Positions 1-11,330 of a DNA stretch of 64,000 bases are shown piece after piece (within the stretch, counting starts at the first letter, position 1; every line of letters starts with the position of its first letter). The position numbers and the translations under genes were made by a program. A model generated the notes under the pieces. The model had not been told where the DNA came from. It worked only from the letters and a program-made list of their open reading frames with translations, and searched no databases. The DNA comes from Bettongia penicillata ogilbyi. Taxonomy: Eukaryota; Chordata; Mammalia; Diprotodontia; Potoroidae. Where the stretch lies: NCBI GenBank assembly GCA_023548195.1, contig JAJHZJ010000252.1, positions 1,996,895-2,060,894 of the forward strand. Direction: 5' to 3'.

Positions 1-145
1 TGGGAAATGGATTCATGGAAGCTGATGAGATCACCAAGCAAGACAATATAGAGAGAGAAGAAGAGGGTCTAAGAGAGGCTTGGGAGGCACTCCACAGTTA
101 GTAGATGTGACCTGAAGAAGGATCCATTTTTCTTCCGTTTGTAGT
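1..145 (-). repeat. L2-type LINE fragment (reverse-transcriptase part)
   Basis: The text matches, in the same orientation, the better preserved L2 copy at 7.78-7.90 kb: both contain 'gatgacatcaccaag'/'gatgagatcaccaag' followed by a purine-rich run and a 'gggacact'/'ggcactcc' motif. Read on the minus strand this part encodes the VPQGSVLGPL-like stretch of CR1/L2 reverse transcriptases. It is cut by the window edge and is not coding now. Confidence 0.6.
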
Positions 146-784
146 GTGGAATTTTCATTTGAAATGTCCTTGAGATGACTTGACTTTACTGCATATCTTG
201 ACAAACTTTCTTACAACTGGTTTTAACCTCCAATGCTTCTCTGTGCTTTAAAAGATGATAATTAATTACCTGCCTTCATTTGATTTTAAGAAGGGGTTTA
301 TATTTTAACCTTGTCATTGGCAGCCATTTCTGTTTGGTAAGCTTTGGTAAGTGTTTGCTAACCAACACACTTTCTGGTACCTTTCAGTATTCTAGTTATG
401 AAAATTAATTTATATTGGCTTAGCTTGTGGATGAAACTATTCATTGGTATTGATCTCTGTTGTCCACCTCCCACTTCTAATTTTCAATAACTTATTTAAA
501 TAATTCAAGGTTAAATCTTTTTAATCATATACTACATAGTTTTCTTCTTCCTTTTTTCTAAATTCTGATGTTAGCTCTGACAAATCAGGTATGCTTGCAC
601 TCAGATACTGACTCAAGGATGAATTCCACATCAATAGTATTTTCCGGTCTGCTAATCAAATACATATGTATGCAGTAACTATAATAAGACCAAATGTCCT
701 AATGAACAAGTGATTAAAAAAAGAACAATTTTAAAAGAACCCCAAATCTGAAAGATTGATTTCCTTTCAAATCCAGCAAATTGG
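146..784. other. ATP6AP2 intronic DNA, nothing recognised
   Basis: AT-rich, without an open frame of note or a recognisable repeat. By position it belongs to the intron after ATP6AP2 exon 2. The third exon of the gene was looked for on the minus strand here and was not seen. Confidence 0.5.
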
Positions 785-900
785 AAATGATGCTAAGATG
801 GAAAGAGTCAATGTTGTAGGGGCTGCAGAAAAACAGGCACACTAATATCTATTAATCCATCACCAATACTGGAAAAGCAAATCAAATTGAAAGGCCTATT
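785..900 (+). repeat. L1 3'-region fragment
   Basis: Contains 'ggggctgcagaaaaacaggc' followed by 'acactaat', the same order seen in the L1 copies at 7.05-7.10 kb and 20.2 kb (ORF2 C-terminal region). It is short, heavily diverged and truncated at both ends. Confidence 0.45.
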
Positions 901-974
901 GATGGTGAGTCAGATATAGTTTTTAAAAATCTATTATAAACAACTTTAAAACAGCAAAACTAATTAAAAAATAC

Positions 975-1062
975 ATTCAATTGCAACATTTATTAAGCAT
1001 TTTGCATAAGCAAGGCACTGGCCTTGGATATACATAAAGATAAAAGTAAAACATCCACAATT
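975..1062 (-). repeat. L2 3'-end fragment
   Basis: Carries a diverged form of the reverse complement of the L2 3' end: 'catttattaagcattt', 'caaggcactg' and 'ggatatacataaagataaa'. The same signature is far clearer at 5.59 and 59.9 kb. Confidence 0.55.
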
Positions 1063-1347
1063 ATTAGCAATTTTGAAAATTAACTCCAACATCTCTAAAA
1101 TAGCAATTACTCCATATCCCGCTGAATTTTCTTTGTAGATGCAGTCCCTTTTATAGATGAAGACCTAAAATAATAGTATTTGGCAATTAGTTTTTCAGAA
1201 TCAGCTTCATAACTTACAATGTAATATTCCTACGTACATAATCTGAACAGAAGTCATGTAACTATCTGCTGATGAACAGACTGATTTTGGTAAAAACCCA
1301 CAAAAGTGATTTTGAATAGTTTCAAATATTTTTGAAAGTATACATAC

Positions 1348-1478
1348 TTCTTCCACAGAAAAGCCCATAGACAATGCGGCCACATCTGGAATTCGATCTC
1401 CAGGTATTGGCCATTTTCCATCTCGGAAAACAACAGATTCTGGTGATCTTAACACACTAAACTCATTCCCCAGTACAC
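1348..1478 (-). CDS. ATP6AP2: ATP6AP2 exon 2 (renin/prorenin receptor)
   Basis: ATP6AP2 is a single-pass type I membrane protein of the ER, endosomes and cell surface. It binds renin and prorenin and is an accessory subunit needed for V-ATPase assembly and for Wnt and autophagy functions. On the minus strand a pyrimidine tract and AG precede position 1478; the 131-nt exon completes a split glycine codon and reads 43 codons containing [33 protein letters not shown] and MGFSVEE. It ends at GAAGAA followed by the donor GTATGT, so the next exon begins in phase 0. This matches the family's N-terminus closely; GNEF marks the start of the mature ectodomain. The remaining exons, which hold most of the ectodomain, the furin/ADAM19 cleavage region, the membrane segment and the cytoplasmic tail, lie outside the window. 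No frameshift or stop is present, so this is a live exon rather than a processed copy. Confidence 0.95.
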
Positions 1479-1489
1479 CTAAAAAAGAA

Positions 1490-2200
1490 ACACAAAAGGT
1501 TAATTTAATTATAGTTTAAATACCAGCAAATCTCCCACCTCTACTTCCAAAGGTAGACTAAAGTGGACAACTTGTGATAGTTGTGCATAAGGATACAAAA
1601 TCCAACAGATGTGGATTAGCTGCAATCTGCACTACTGGAGGAAGTACCCACACACTGATGAGATTATAGACCTTTTGGGGAATTGGAAAGGATCCAGAAA
1701 AGTGTTCATTATGCTCAAATTATCTTCATAATGCTAACCCTTACTACTATCTCTATACAAAAATTATCATAGTGGGAAACCACAAGTGACCTTCCATTTG
1801 CCTCCTCTTCCCCTCTCCTGTGAAGCCCACAGTCAAAGATGAAATCTGGCCTATCGATAGCACATACTGGCTTCTTTATTGCCACCATTTTTCTTCTGTT
1901 CCTAGATTCCCTACCAACTATGTCTTCTAAAGAGAAGGAATACAGGTTTCCTTTACCTACTGTCCCTTTACCTAGGTCTTCCAAAGTACTAAGTATTAAG
2001 CATACTACTAAATATATATTTTAAAGTTATGTGTTACAAAGCTACTACAGAGGAAACAGACCCATATGGGTAAGGACTGAAAGGCAGACAAGCCCAAGGG
2101 CATATATTCTCTAAGAACAAAAGATGCAATGTAAGAAAATGTATTTTGGGAGTAGGATATTTTCCTCAGGGTAAAGTAAAACTATGTGGCACATGTACAT
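1490..2200. other. Intronic DNA, nothing recognised
   Basis: No repeat family or convincing coding segment was recognised. The short open frames near 1715-2024 overlap each other on opposite strands and resemble no family. Confidence 0.5.
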
Positions 2201-2204
2201 GTGT

Positions 2205-2265
2205 GTATACACATAATATATATATATATGTATATATATACATATATATGTATATATACACACGT
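2205..2265. repeat. (TA)n/(TATG)n microsatellite
   Basis: Imperfect run of alternating TA with ATGT and ACAC interruptions, ending in a short CACACG stretch. Simple-sequence repeat within ATP6AP2 intron 1. Confidence 0.9.
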
Positions 2266-2384
2266 ACATACAAATACAATTTTTTTGGACTAGACTTGTG
2301 ATTTCAATGGTGCATAGATCCTCTGGAAGATAATTTTTACTACCAATGCATGCATGTCCTAACAAACCAAGATGCCTTGGTCAC

Positions 2385-2475
2385 TTGGCAATTAAGTGAC
2401 TTGTCCAGGAGTGGATGTGAATGCAGGTTTTCCTGATTTTGATGATTCCTTAATCTAGACTTCTCATACCACTTT
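2385..2475 (-). repeat. MIR-type SINE fragment
   Basis: Contains 'ttaagtgacttgtccagg' followed by 'gatgtgaatgcaggttttcc', the reverse complement of the tRNA-derived head and body of MIR-type SINEs. The ends are not preserved. Confidence 0.6.
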
Positions 2476-2479
2476 TTTG

Positions 2480-3400
2480 AGTTTAACAATTATGTTAAAA
2501 TAACATAACTGAAGTACTGAGAAGATTGAGGGGGACTGCTCAGACTGCAAAGGTACAAACAGCCTAGGATCATTTTCAGGTTCCTGCTACATGGAAAGTG
2601 GTTCCTAGTTCATAGAAAATCTAGCCATGATTGGTATGACAGAAGCAGACTTATAACAATAAAAAATAAGCATGTTAATAGAGCTAGAATAACGAGTAAA
2701 TGGATTGTGGCAGTACCAACAGTAAATATAAAATCTGAGAATGATGTTTTTATACCAACAGAAAGTGGTATAAACTTAAACATAAAACACTACTAAAGCA
2801 AGAATTTCTGGAATTTTTCTGGATATAAGACTAGGAACTAAGTAGTATGGGCAAGAGACCAGTGATAATATATAACTGGTACTTACTGAACATAGCTGAA
2901 GAATGATAGAAGAAATATATGATTTGAGGGACTTGCCTACTCATCCATCATTTCAGTGTTATAGCTGTTATAAACTATCTCATCTCAACTTTACCGATAT
3001 ATCCAATTAACTTTCAAACCTATAAAATTTTGCCCATACTTAAGAATGAGATATATATGAGATGACAGTATAAAAGTCAAAACTAATGAGAGAATTAGGA
3101 ATAGGTCACATTTTCCATTTTTATTTAAAATTTATCTGCGAAATTCTCTGAGACTTAGTCTAATTCCTTTTGTCAGTTCTACCTGGTTTGCTTGTGGTCA
3201 TGATTTCTACAGATATTCACTATAGCTGAAAACACACAAGTATGATAGCCTTCTTCAACTTAGTATCTGCATGTATATTACCATTATCAACTACACATAT
3301 ATCAACTACAGACAGCCCACTGAGATCGCTCATCAGGACATGTCTTGACAAGTTACCACAAATGGACGATGAACTGGGGTCAGGGATGAACTGGAGGCAA
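2480..3400. other. Intronic DNA, nothing recognised
   Basis: AT-rich sequence with no recognisable repeat, exon or RNA gene. Confidence 0.5.
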
Positions 3401-3403
3401 ATG

Positions 3404-3492
3404 ATAATGATGATAATGACTGTAGCTAATATTTATATAGCACTTAAATGGGCCAGACACTGTGCTAAGGGCTTTACATTTGTAGCTGTATG
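3404..3492 (-). repeat. MIR-type SINE 3' fragment
   Basis: 'taatgatgataatgac', 'atttatatagcactta' and 'gacactgtgctaagggcttt' are the reverse complement of the MIR/Ther-1 3' end. The head of the element is missing. Confidence 0.75.
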
Positions 3493-3494
3493 AT

Positions 3495-4130
3495 GCTTTC
3501 AAAGATGCCTAGCTGCTCCCTACCTCAAAGTCTACCTTTATTTTCATCAATAGTTTCCTAATGATGCTATAGATGGTTATAATTCATGAAATACCCTGAT
3601 CTCAACTAAATCAGAATTTTAGGTTACTTAAAAAACTATGCAAAGATGGTAGGTCCAAATAAGACTTTACATATTGTCTACTATTACTTGTTCCTAAGGA
3701 AATGGTGTAAATGACTTCCTAAGGATATATATGACCAGAAAAGGTGATGGGGCTAATTTCTAGTGTGAGGGATATAGAAAGTCAACTTGAATGCCATACT
3801 GGTGTTCAAAAAATTATTAAAAGTAGCAGTGGAAAACTGCTAGTGCATTGGGCATATCAGTAATGTAAAATTAACAGAAAGATAGCCATAAGGCTGCCAT
3901 CTATGTATTAATTGAGAAATTACACATTTTAGCCAAACCACATTTCCGCTGAAGTATCCATTTATCTAATGGTGTTTTGTTCACCTAGAATCTGCTTTTC
4001 TAAAAGGTTTCAACTCCATGACTGACTGCCTAGATCCAGCACATTCCTTCATGTCATATTGTACTGAAATAGATTTCCCTCTGCAAAACATGTTGCCCAG
4101 TATATGTTAATTAATAAATCACAAAAGCTA
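3495..4130. other. Intronic DNA, nothing recognised
   Basis: No repeat or coding segment recognised between the two MIR-type SINEs. Confidence 0.5.
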
Positions 4131-4392
4131 CTAGAGGCAGCTAGCTAGATGATACAACGAATGGAGTAGTAGGCGTGGAGTGAGGAAGACCTGAGATCAA
4201 ACCCAGTCTCAGACAGGTACTGGCTCTGTAACCTTGGCCAAGTCACTTAAATCCTGTTTACTATGAAAAGGGGATAATAGCACCTGGCTCCGAGTGTTAT
4301 TGTGAGCAGAAAATAAGATAATATTTGTAAGTGTTTAGCACAGTGCCTGGCATACAGAGGCATTATGTAAATACTACGTAGGCTCCTCATTA
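4131..4392 (+). repeat. MIR-type CORE-SINE, near full length
   Basis: Starts with 'gaggcagctagctagatgat', a tRNA-like head. It continues with 'gacctgagatcaaacc', 'accttggccaagtcactt', 'ggggataatagcacc' and 'agcacagtgcctggcat', the head, core and L2-like tail of MIR/Ther-1 in order. Such elements are transcribed by RNA polymerase III when active; this copy is old. Confidence 0.85.
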
Positions 4393-4435
4393 GCTGTCTT
4401 GGCTGCCAAAACACACTACAGATTTAATCTTCTCT

Positions 4436-4850
4436 CCTCCCCATCCACAATAGCCAGCCTGCTGTCTAGCCATGTCTCCTCCATTTTGTACTTCAAAAGT
4501 TGATTTTTTTGAACAAGTGTTAGATTAAATTTGTTCTTATTAAATTTCATCTTACTCAATTTGACCAGTTTGTTCTAGTCAGTTATGAGAGTACTACTAT
4601 CTAGTTTTACCTATAATCTCTCGGTTTAGGGTAATCTGCAAATAGGATAAGCATGCTACTATGCATTCACCTTGTAAGTCACTGATAAAAATATTAATTT
4701 CCACTACCTAAAGGTCATCTATCAATGCTGAACTAAAACTAAATTTTTTTTCTTTGGGGACAAGACTTAACCACTTCTAAATCCACCTAACTGCAGTACT
4801 GCCTAGCTCACATTTCTCCATCTTTCCATAAAAATGATATGAAATGATGT
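4436..4850 (+). repeat. CR1/L3-type LINE 3'-region fragment
   Basis: Reads 'tgctgtctagccatgtctcc', 'aatttcatcttactcaattt', 'gtaatctgcaaataggataa', 'gcatgctactatgcattc' and 'cactgataaaaatatta' in the order known from CR1-family 3' regions of amniotes. Strongly diverged, so an ancient copy. The copy at 9.4-9.85 kb belongs to the same class but a different segment. Confidence 0.7.
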
Positions 4851-4857
4851 ATAGCTG

Positions 4858-5325
4858 AGGATGGACTCAAGATGGCAGAGTAGTAGGAAGCAGTGCCACT
4901 AGCTTCCCAGCTGGTTGACAATGTCTGAGTCCTGGAACCCAACAGTCTACGGTGGTTCAGACCCAAATCCAGGTGAGAAAGTTGCAGAGCTCAGACTAGG
5001 AAACCAGAAATCAAATTTTCCCTGGATCAGACCATTGTGGGAGCTTGAAAGTTTGCAGGTCCCTGGCCTGAGCTGTCCCTGAAATATTGGAATAACATAC
5101 TTAATATCTGAAGAAAGAAACAATAGGACCAGCCCAGATTTTCCCTCCAGAAATGCACAGAGCCCAGTCCTAACATTAAGTCTGTATTCAGGAAGTGGGC
5201 TGGAAAAATGAGCAAACAAAAAGAATCCTACCATAACAAGTTATTATAATGACAGGAATATTCAAAACATGAACCTAAAATAATACCTTACAAGCAAAGC
5301 TTCAAAGAAAAAGGCAGCTTGGGAA
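4858..5325 (+). mobile_element. L1 5' fragment: 5'UTR end and ORF1 start
   Basis: Opens with 'actcaagatggcagagtagt', the start of marsupial L1 5' regions. The end of the minus-strand L1 at 29.36 kb shows the mirror form. Near 5207 an ATG begins MSKQKESYHNKLL, the first residues of an L1 ORF1, which then decays. No ORF2 follows, so only the 5' end of the element remains. Confidence 0.7.
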
Positions 5326-5329
5326 CAAA

Positions 5330-5400
5330 GGATTAACATGAGATGATATTTGTGAAGCACTCGGCACAATGCTTGGCACATAATGGAGAAAATGCTCTTG
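5330..5400 (+). repeat. MIR-type SINE tail
   Basis: 'gagatgatatttgtgaagca' followed by 'ctcggcacaatgcttggcac' is the 3' end of a MIR-type SINE. Confidence 0.55.
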
Positions 5401-5439
5401 GAGAACTTCTATCAGATTGCTCACCATCTAGGGGAAGGT

Positions 5440-5500
5440 GAAGAGAAAAACTGGGAACTCAAAATCTTTCAAAAAAATGAATGTTGAAAACTATCTTTAC
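5440..5500 (+). repeat. L1 3' terminal scrap
   Basis: 'gggaactcaaaatctttc', 'aaaaaaatgaatgttgaaaa' and 'ctttac' match the last bases of other L1 copies here (36.44 and 41.88 kb). It is too short to place further. Confidence 0.5.
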
Positions 5501-5584
5501 TTGGTCTCTCTCCACCTCTCCCTGCCTTTGCTCAATTTAGGTAATCAATGAAAGTTAAGGCCTGCTAATTGGGGGTGCACCTTC

Positions 5585-6477
5585 AAGACTCTATCAGTCA
5601 ATAAATATTTATTAAATATTTATGAAGCACTTACTATGTGCCAAGCACTGTGCTGAATGCTGGGGATATAAAAAGACAGTCCCTGACCGCAAGGAGTTCA
5701 CAATCAAATGGGGGAGACAATAAGCAAACAGAAATGCCATATACAGGGATAAACGGGAAATGATAAAATGGGAAAGCACTTTACGAAAGGCTTCCTAGAG
5801 AAGACAGAATTTTAGCTGAGATTTGAAGCCAAGAGGTAGAGATGAAGAGCCTGAGCATTCTAGGCCTGGAGGATGGCCAGAAAAAAAGACCTGGAGCTGA
5901 GGGATGGAGTGTCTGGTTCCAGGAACAGCAAGGAGTTAAGTATTAATGGATTAGGTAGGAGGGAGTAATGTATAAGAATACTGGAAAGGTACAAGTGTTT
6001 AGGCTCTAACCTAACCTAGAGAAATTTTTATGACCCTGAAAACTAAAGAGAAGCCAATGGGGGCAGGAGGGGGTGGGGATGGGGAACCATGATTGGACTA
6101 AATGGAGGATGGACTGGAGTGGGAAAAGCCTTGCGGCTAGCAGAGCCACTGGCAGCTACTGCCATAATCTAAGTGTGAGGCAGTAAGGGCCTGCTGGTGA
6201 CATCTGAGTGGGAGAAGGGGGTGTATGAAGAGATGTGGCAAAGCTGAAATCAACACGTCTTGGCAAAAACTGCAGATGACCACTAGGATGAGTCTGAGGG
6301 CCTGAGAGGATAGTGTTGCCCTCTATATAGGAAGGTAGAGCCAGGGGGAAGGTTTGGAGAAAAGACAATGAGCTCAGTTTTGGATATAGTGAGTTTGAGA
6401 TGTCTAACCAACGTACAATTCAAGATGTCTAAAAGTCAGTTGGAGACAAAAAACTGGAGGTCAGTAAAAAGGATAGA
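5585..6477 (-). mobile_element. L2 LINE, 3' part (split by L1)
   Basis: In the plus direction it opens with the reverse complement of the L2 3' end ('catttattaa'-like, 'ctatgtgccaagcactgtgc', 'aaggagttcacaatc'). It then runs through 'aaaggcttcctagagaagac' and 'gagcattctaggcctgg' to the end of the reverse-transcriptase region. It stops where the L1 at 6478 begins and resumes at 7748, so both pieces are one older L2 insertion. Confidence 0.8.
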
Positions 6478-7747
6478 ACAGCATTATTGGCCAAAAACTG
6501 CTGAGAAAACTGGAAAACAGTAAGGCAGAAACTAGGTATGGATCACATACTAAGACAAGGTCAGAATGGATGCATGATTTACACATAAATGAATAAACAA
6601 ATAAATAAGAGAACACGGAATAGTTTATCTGTCAGGTTTTGTGGACAACAGAAGAGTTGTAGGACCAAAGAAGATACAGAGAACATTACAAAACAGCTAA
6701 TTTTGATTATATAAAATTAAAAAACTTTTGAACAAAATCAGTACCACCAAAATTATAAGGAAAGTAGAAAATAGAAAGTAGAAATTAGCAACAAATATTT
6801 CTGATAAAAGTCTCATTTCTCAAATTTATAGAGAACTGAGTCAAATTTATGAAACTACAAATCATTCCCCAATTGATAGTCAAAGGATATGAATAGACAT
6901 TTCTCAGACAAAGAAATCAGTTATCTATAGTCATATGAAAAAATGCTCTAAATCACTTATTGATCAGAAAAATGCAATTTAAAACAATTCTGAGGTACCA
7001 CCTCACACCTATCAGAGTAGCTAATATGACAAAAAAGAAAAATGTTGCATGTTGGAGGGGATCTGGGAAAACTGGGGCACTAATGCATTGTTGATGGAGT
7101 TGTAAACTGATCCAACCATACTGGAGAGCAATTTGGAACTATGCCCAAAGGGCAATAAAACTGTACATACTCTTTCAGCAATACCACTGCTTGGTCTACA
7201 TCCCCAAGACATCCAAAAAAAGGAAAAAAGGACCTATTTGTGCAAAAATATTTATAGCAGCTCTTTTTGTGGTGGCTAAGAATTGGAAATCAAAGAGATG
7301 CCCATCAATCAGGGGATGGCTACACAAGCTATGGTATTTGATTATAATGGAATATTACTATGCTGTAAGGAAAAGACAAGATGATTTCAAAAAAACCTGG
7401 AAAGACTTATATAAACTGATGCATACTGAAATGAAGAGAACCAGGAGAAAGTCGTACACAGTAACAGCAATATTGTTCAATGAAGAACTGTGAAGGCCTC
7501 ACCTTTTTTCAGCAATACAATGATCCAAGACAACCCCAAAGGACAAATGATGAAATAGACTATCTGCCTCCAGAAAAAGAACTGATATTGATTGAATACA
7601 GACTGAAGCATGCCATTTTTCACTTTCTTTCTTTCATTTTGCACATGTATAATCTATATCTGATTGCTTATGGGCTCAGGGAGGGAAAAGGGTAAAAAGG
7701 GATAGAATTTGGAACTCAAAACTTTAAATAAAAATGTTAAAAAAAAG
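6478..7747 (+). mobile_element. L1 LINE, 5'-truncated, ORF2 C-terminus to poly(A)
   Basis: The reading frames include KLLRKLENSKAETRYG near 6495 and, after breaks, FIAALFVVAKNWKSKRCPS, WLHKLWYLIIMEYYYAVRK and DDFKKTWKDLYKL (7.25-7.49 kb). This is the cysteine-rich C-terminal part of L1 ORF2, which binds the element RNA. It ends in a 3'UTR and an A-rich tail near 7735-7747. It is a dead copy with frameshifts. Possible 8-bp target duplication 'aaggatag' near 6470 and 7755. Confidence 0.85.
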
Positions 7748-8110
7748 GTTGAAGGATAGGTAAATTTGAGACTCTGGGCAGAACTGATGACATCACCAAG
7801 TAAAGTAATATAGAAGGTAAAGGGGCCCAGGACAGGACCCTCAGGGACACTTATAGTAAGAGGGTGATCTGGCGGAGAATGCAGCAGAAGGTACCAGGAA
7901 AGAGGGGTACTGGAAAGAGGCAGAAAGTGATCAAGTGTCAAAGGCTATGGAGCTCAAGGAGAATGAGGATCAAGAAACAAGTGAAAAAGGCCACTGGATC
8001 TGGCAATTGTGAGATCTCTGTTAACTTTGGAGAGATAAGGACTCTGCAGTGAAAGGAGAGAAATGCAGAGGGATCTCCAGTAAACTTCTCAAGAAATGTA
8101 GCCACAAAGG
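7748..8110 (-). mobile_element. L2 LINE, reverse-transcriptase part
   Basis: The minus-strand frame reads ISVPEGPVLGPFTFYITLLG and DVISSAQSLKFTYP, a decayed form of the VPQGSVLGPLLF..LGD motif block of CR1/L2 reverse transcriptases. It is the upstream continuation of the L2 piece ending at 6477. Confidence 0.8.
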
Positions 8111-8239
8111 ACGGAATGAAGAGAGGAGGGCTGTTAGGGGAATAGGAAGACCAAAGGAGAGGATTTTGAAAACAGGGCCCTCTTCTCCGTATTATACTTT
8201 CCTGCTCTTGTATCAGGCCTCGCTGATACAGTGATGAAT

Positions 8240-8712
8240 AGATCAGACCATGTCAACCCCTGCTCAAACTCTGGTGGTTTCTTATTACCTCTCTCTAAGA
8301 GGATAAAATCTTGTTTGGCATTTAAAGCCTTAAACAATCTGAATCCAACCTACCTTTTCAGCTTTACTATACATTATTTCGCACACTCTGTGACTTAGCC
8401 AAATTAGCTACATGGCTACTTATGGCATATATTTTACCCAGCACCTCCATGCTTTTGTATAGACTATTCCCCAAGCCTGGAATGCATTCCCTATCCAACT
8501 TCATCTCTTAGAACTGTTCAAAGCTCAGGTCAAATGCCACCTCTCATATAAAGCCTTTCCTGATTCTCCAAATTCCCTAACTCTTCTATTTTATTTGTTA
8601 TACACTTATGTTATTCCATCCAAGAGATAAACTTGTCATTTTCACTTTTGTCTTTGTTTCACCAGCATCTAGTACGTTGCCTAGCACAAAAGTACTTAAT
8701 AAATGCTTGCTC
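8240..8712 (+). mobile_element. L2 LINE 3' end
   Basis: In order: 'taaaatcttgtttggcattt' and 'aaagccttaaacaatctgaa', 'ctattccccaagcctggaat', 'tcaggtcaaatgccacctct', 'aaagcctttcctgattctcc' and finally 'gtacttaataaatgcttgct', the ordered landmarks of the L2 3' region. It is opposite in strand to the L2 just before it, so an independent insertion. Confidence 0.85.
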
Positions 8713-8714
8713 TC

Positions 8715-9410
8715 AATCTGCATTTTAATGTTTCTGACACTATTCTCAAAACTCTACAGAACGATTTTGTATTCATCCTGTTACCTGCTCTTGATTCCAT
8801 CTCCTACTGAGGTTTTTCAAAAAGCTAACTTGACTAGAGAGTTTCTAGAGGGCATCCATTTATGGTCTCTTTAAACAACTCTCTGTTTTCTGTAGTCTCT
8901 TCTTCCTAAATATATTATGACCAGATTTCTACCCACAACATCCTTAGACAATACCATGGTGAAGGTATGGCATTTATCCTGGATCTTTACCAATGGCAGA
9001 GAAAGGAAAATGATCAACTGCTTTGCACATAAAAAGCACATAATAAGTGCTTTTTTTCATTATCATCATTTTTAGTGCTTTTCTTTTCATTGTAAATTTC
9101 CATCATCCAGGCATGAACCAGGGTAGAGACAACATTTCAAAAAGAATTTCTCTAACCTACCTTTCCCACTCTTGGAATACCACAAAAAGTAGTAGAGAGA
9201 ATTAAATGATGTTATGAACAGATAATATTCAGATAAAGGTCCATTTTGTTTACTTAGTCTTTTTATCATTTCTCTATAATTATCAACCTTTACACCTTTC
9301 CTGGGGGAACATCCCCACAACTAGATTTTAGGCTCAAATCTTTCTTGCTGCTACCACAACTCCTCCCAGAAACTTAATTTGGTTCTTAATGAGTTACACA
9401 TAAGATCTTC
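8715..9410. other. Intronic DNA, nothing recognised
   Basis: No repeat family or exon recognised. A short poly(T)-rich stretch lies near 9050. Confidence 0.5.
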
Positions 9411-9414
9411 AGGG

Positions 9415-9850
9415 TCTAGAATATCAATTTTAAAAATTCTTAAAAACATGGAATTATTAAATCTAATTTCCTATCCAAAACTGGATTCCCTTCTATGATA
9501 TTACTGACCAGTCATCTAGCCTCTACTTTTGGGTATCTCTGGTGATAGGGAGCTCACTACTTAACAAGACACTCAGTTCAAGACATTCAGTTCCATTGTT
9601 AGGAGGGTTACAAGTGCTGGAAAGTCATTTCGTTTATTTCTATGAGCTGAAATCCACTTCAGTAATATTCATCTCTCATATCCTAATCCTGACCTTTAAA
9701 GAACACCAAACTTATCTAATCCCTCTTCCATGTATCTAGATGGCAAATGTTTGCTCTTTATCTCTTCTTTAAAGAATCCAGCTCTTTCAACCATGCCTCA
9801 TATAAGATGGTTTTGAAACTTTATGCTTTGCTGAATTCTATCTTGTCAGA
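9415..9850 (+). repeat. CR1/L3-type LINE 3'-region fragment
   Basis: Landmarks in order: 'tgatagggagctcactactt', 'cattcagttccattgttagg', 'tctaatccctcttccatgta' and 'tttcaaccatgcctcatata' with 'agatggttttgaaacttt'. These are the typical phrases of CR1-family 3' regions shared by birds, reptiles and mammals. Old and not coding. Confidence 0.7.
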
Positions 9851-10190
9851 AAGTATGAGAACTACCTTTCTTTTTTTTTTTCCCAAACAGGGAAGACGGC
9901 CCCCTTACAGATATTTCTCACTAAAACACATTCAGTCACAGTGAAAAACAGTATGGTTTAATGTCAGCTGACAAGCACAACCACGGCAAAAGTTGATAAG
10001 ACCAGTTTCTTGGGTTGTATGTGCTGGATTAAACTAAGTAAGCAAATATCAATACATTTTCACAAAATGTATACAAAACATAATTTCACCTTAGGCAAGA
10101 AAATAATCTAAGCCAAATTCCTCCTACTACAAAATTACAGTACTAATCATATCACTAGAATTAGAACACACAATTCAGGTAGCATTAAAA
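9851..10190. other. Intronic DNA, nothing recognised
   Basis: Includes a short poly(T) run near 9868-9882. No other feature recognised. Confidence 0.5.
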
Positions 10191-10194
10191 TTCT

Positions 10195-10345
10195 ACTGGT
10201 CTGGGATACAGTGTGGTAGAAAGCTCACACTGGATCCTGAGAGCTTCTCTGCCATTTAAACCTGTGTGACCTTGGAGAAAGGTCACTGAGACCACAGCTC
10301 AGTTACCTCATCTATAAAATAAGGTAATTAGAAGATCTATTCAGA
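10195..10345 (+). repeat. MIR-type SINE
   Basis: 'tgtgtgaccttggagaaagg' followed by 'agttacctcatctataaaat' is the conserved middle of MIR-type SINEs. The head is degraded and the tail ('aattagaagatct') is the variant without the L2 end. Confidence 0.65.
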
Positions 10346-10990
10346 TACCTTCAAAATTTAAATTTACTAAACACATCTAAATTTTATTTCAAACTTATAT
10401 GTGCACTACAATATAAAAAAGCAACAAAAAATCTGCAATGTTATTAAAAATCCAAGTCTCAGGGAAAAAAACAAGATCTCCATAACTAGTGTCAGACTGC
10501 AGGTATTTTCTTTATTAACAAAGAAAAGAATGGCTGAGGGCCTTTTATATCTATCTATCTAAATAAATAAATATATGTATGTATGTATGTACACACACAT
10601 GCAGGAAAACCTTCACTGGTGCTCATCTGCAGAGGCCAAGACATAAGGTAATCTCTTCACTCCTGAAGAAAACATGTTATGTGCCATACTGTGCGCACAA
10701 AGTGCGCTGAAAAAAGAGGATTTGCTGAACTTCATAGGATAACATTGAGTTATTAACAGTTTAAGACACTACAGCTTCACTTGTAATTCCACTTGTAATT
10801 CCAGTGCAATATGAGGGGATGGATTAAATCTGTACCTATCTTCTACAGAATTTACATGTTGCCCCCCTCCCCCCCAATCACAATGAACCGAGGGCAGGAA
10901 CTGTTAAAAGTCTTGTCTTCCCAAAGCTAAGTGATTGACACTGAATGACTGACAGACTGAATGGGCTTCCCACAGGACCAGGGATGGGCA
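10346..10990. other. Intronic DNA with a short microsatellite
   Basis: Position 10545-10600 holds (TATC)n, (AAAT)n and (TATG)n runs that merge into CACACA. The rest shows nothing recognisable apart from a small direct duplication of 'cacttgtaattcca' near 10779-10802. Confidence 0.6.
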
Positions 10991-11330
10991 ACCACAGGTG
11001 AGACGCAGACCAGGGATCTCTGCCCTAGCGTGCAGGTATCGATAGAGAGGAGACAGGCTGGACGGACAACTCTCCCACGCTGGGGACATAAGGGGGGCGG
11101 GCTACAGATCTGCGTTTTTTAGGAGCTGTCTTATTAAACTGAAGCAAGCAGCCCCTGTCTTCAAGCCATTCATGTGCTAGGCAACAACCCCGATGCCCCC
11201 TCCTTCTCCTCCTCCAGGTAGGCGGCACACACCCCCCGCCCCTGGAGAAGAGATGGCTTCCACTGCAGGATCGTCACGGTCGTGGTCGTCGTCACCTCCT
11301 CCTTCCAGGAACCGACGCAGAGGGAACTGG

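Noticed and set aside
1..1340. ATP6AP2 exon 3
   Set aside because: The expected continuation (DLSWPG-type start) was sought on the minus strand below exon 2 and not found, so it lies outside the window.
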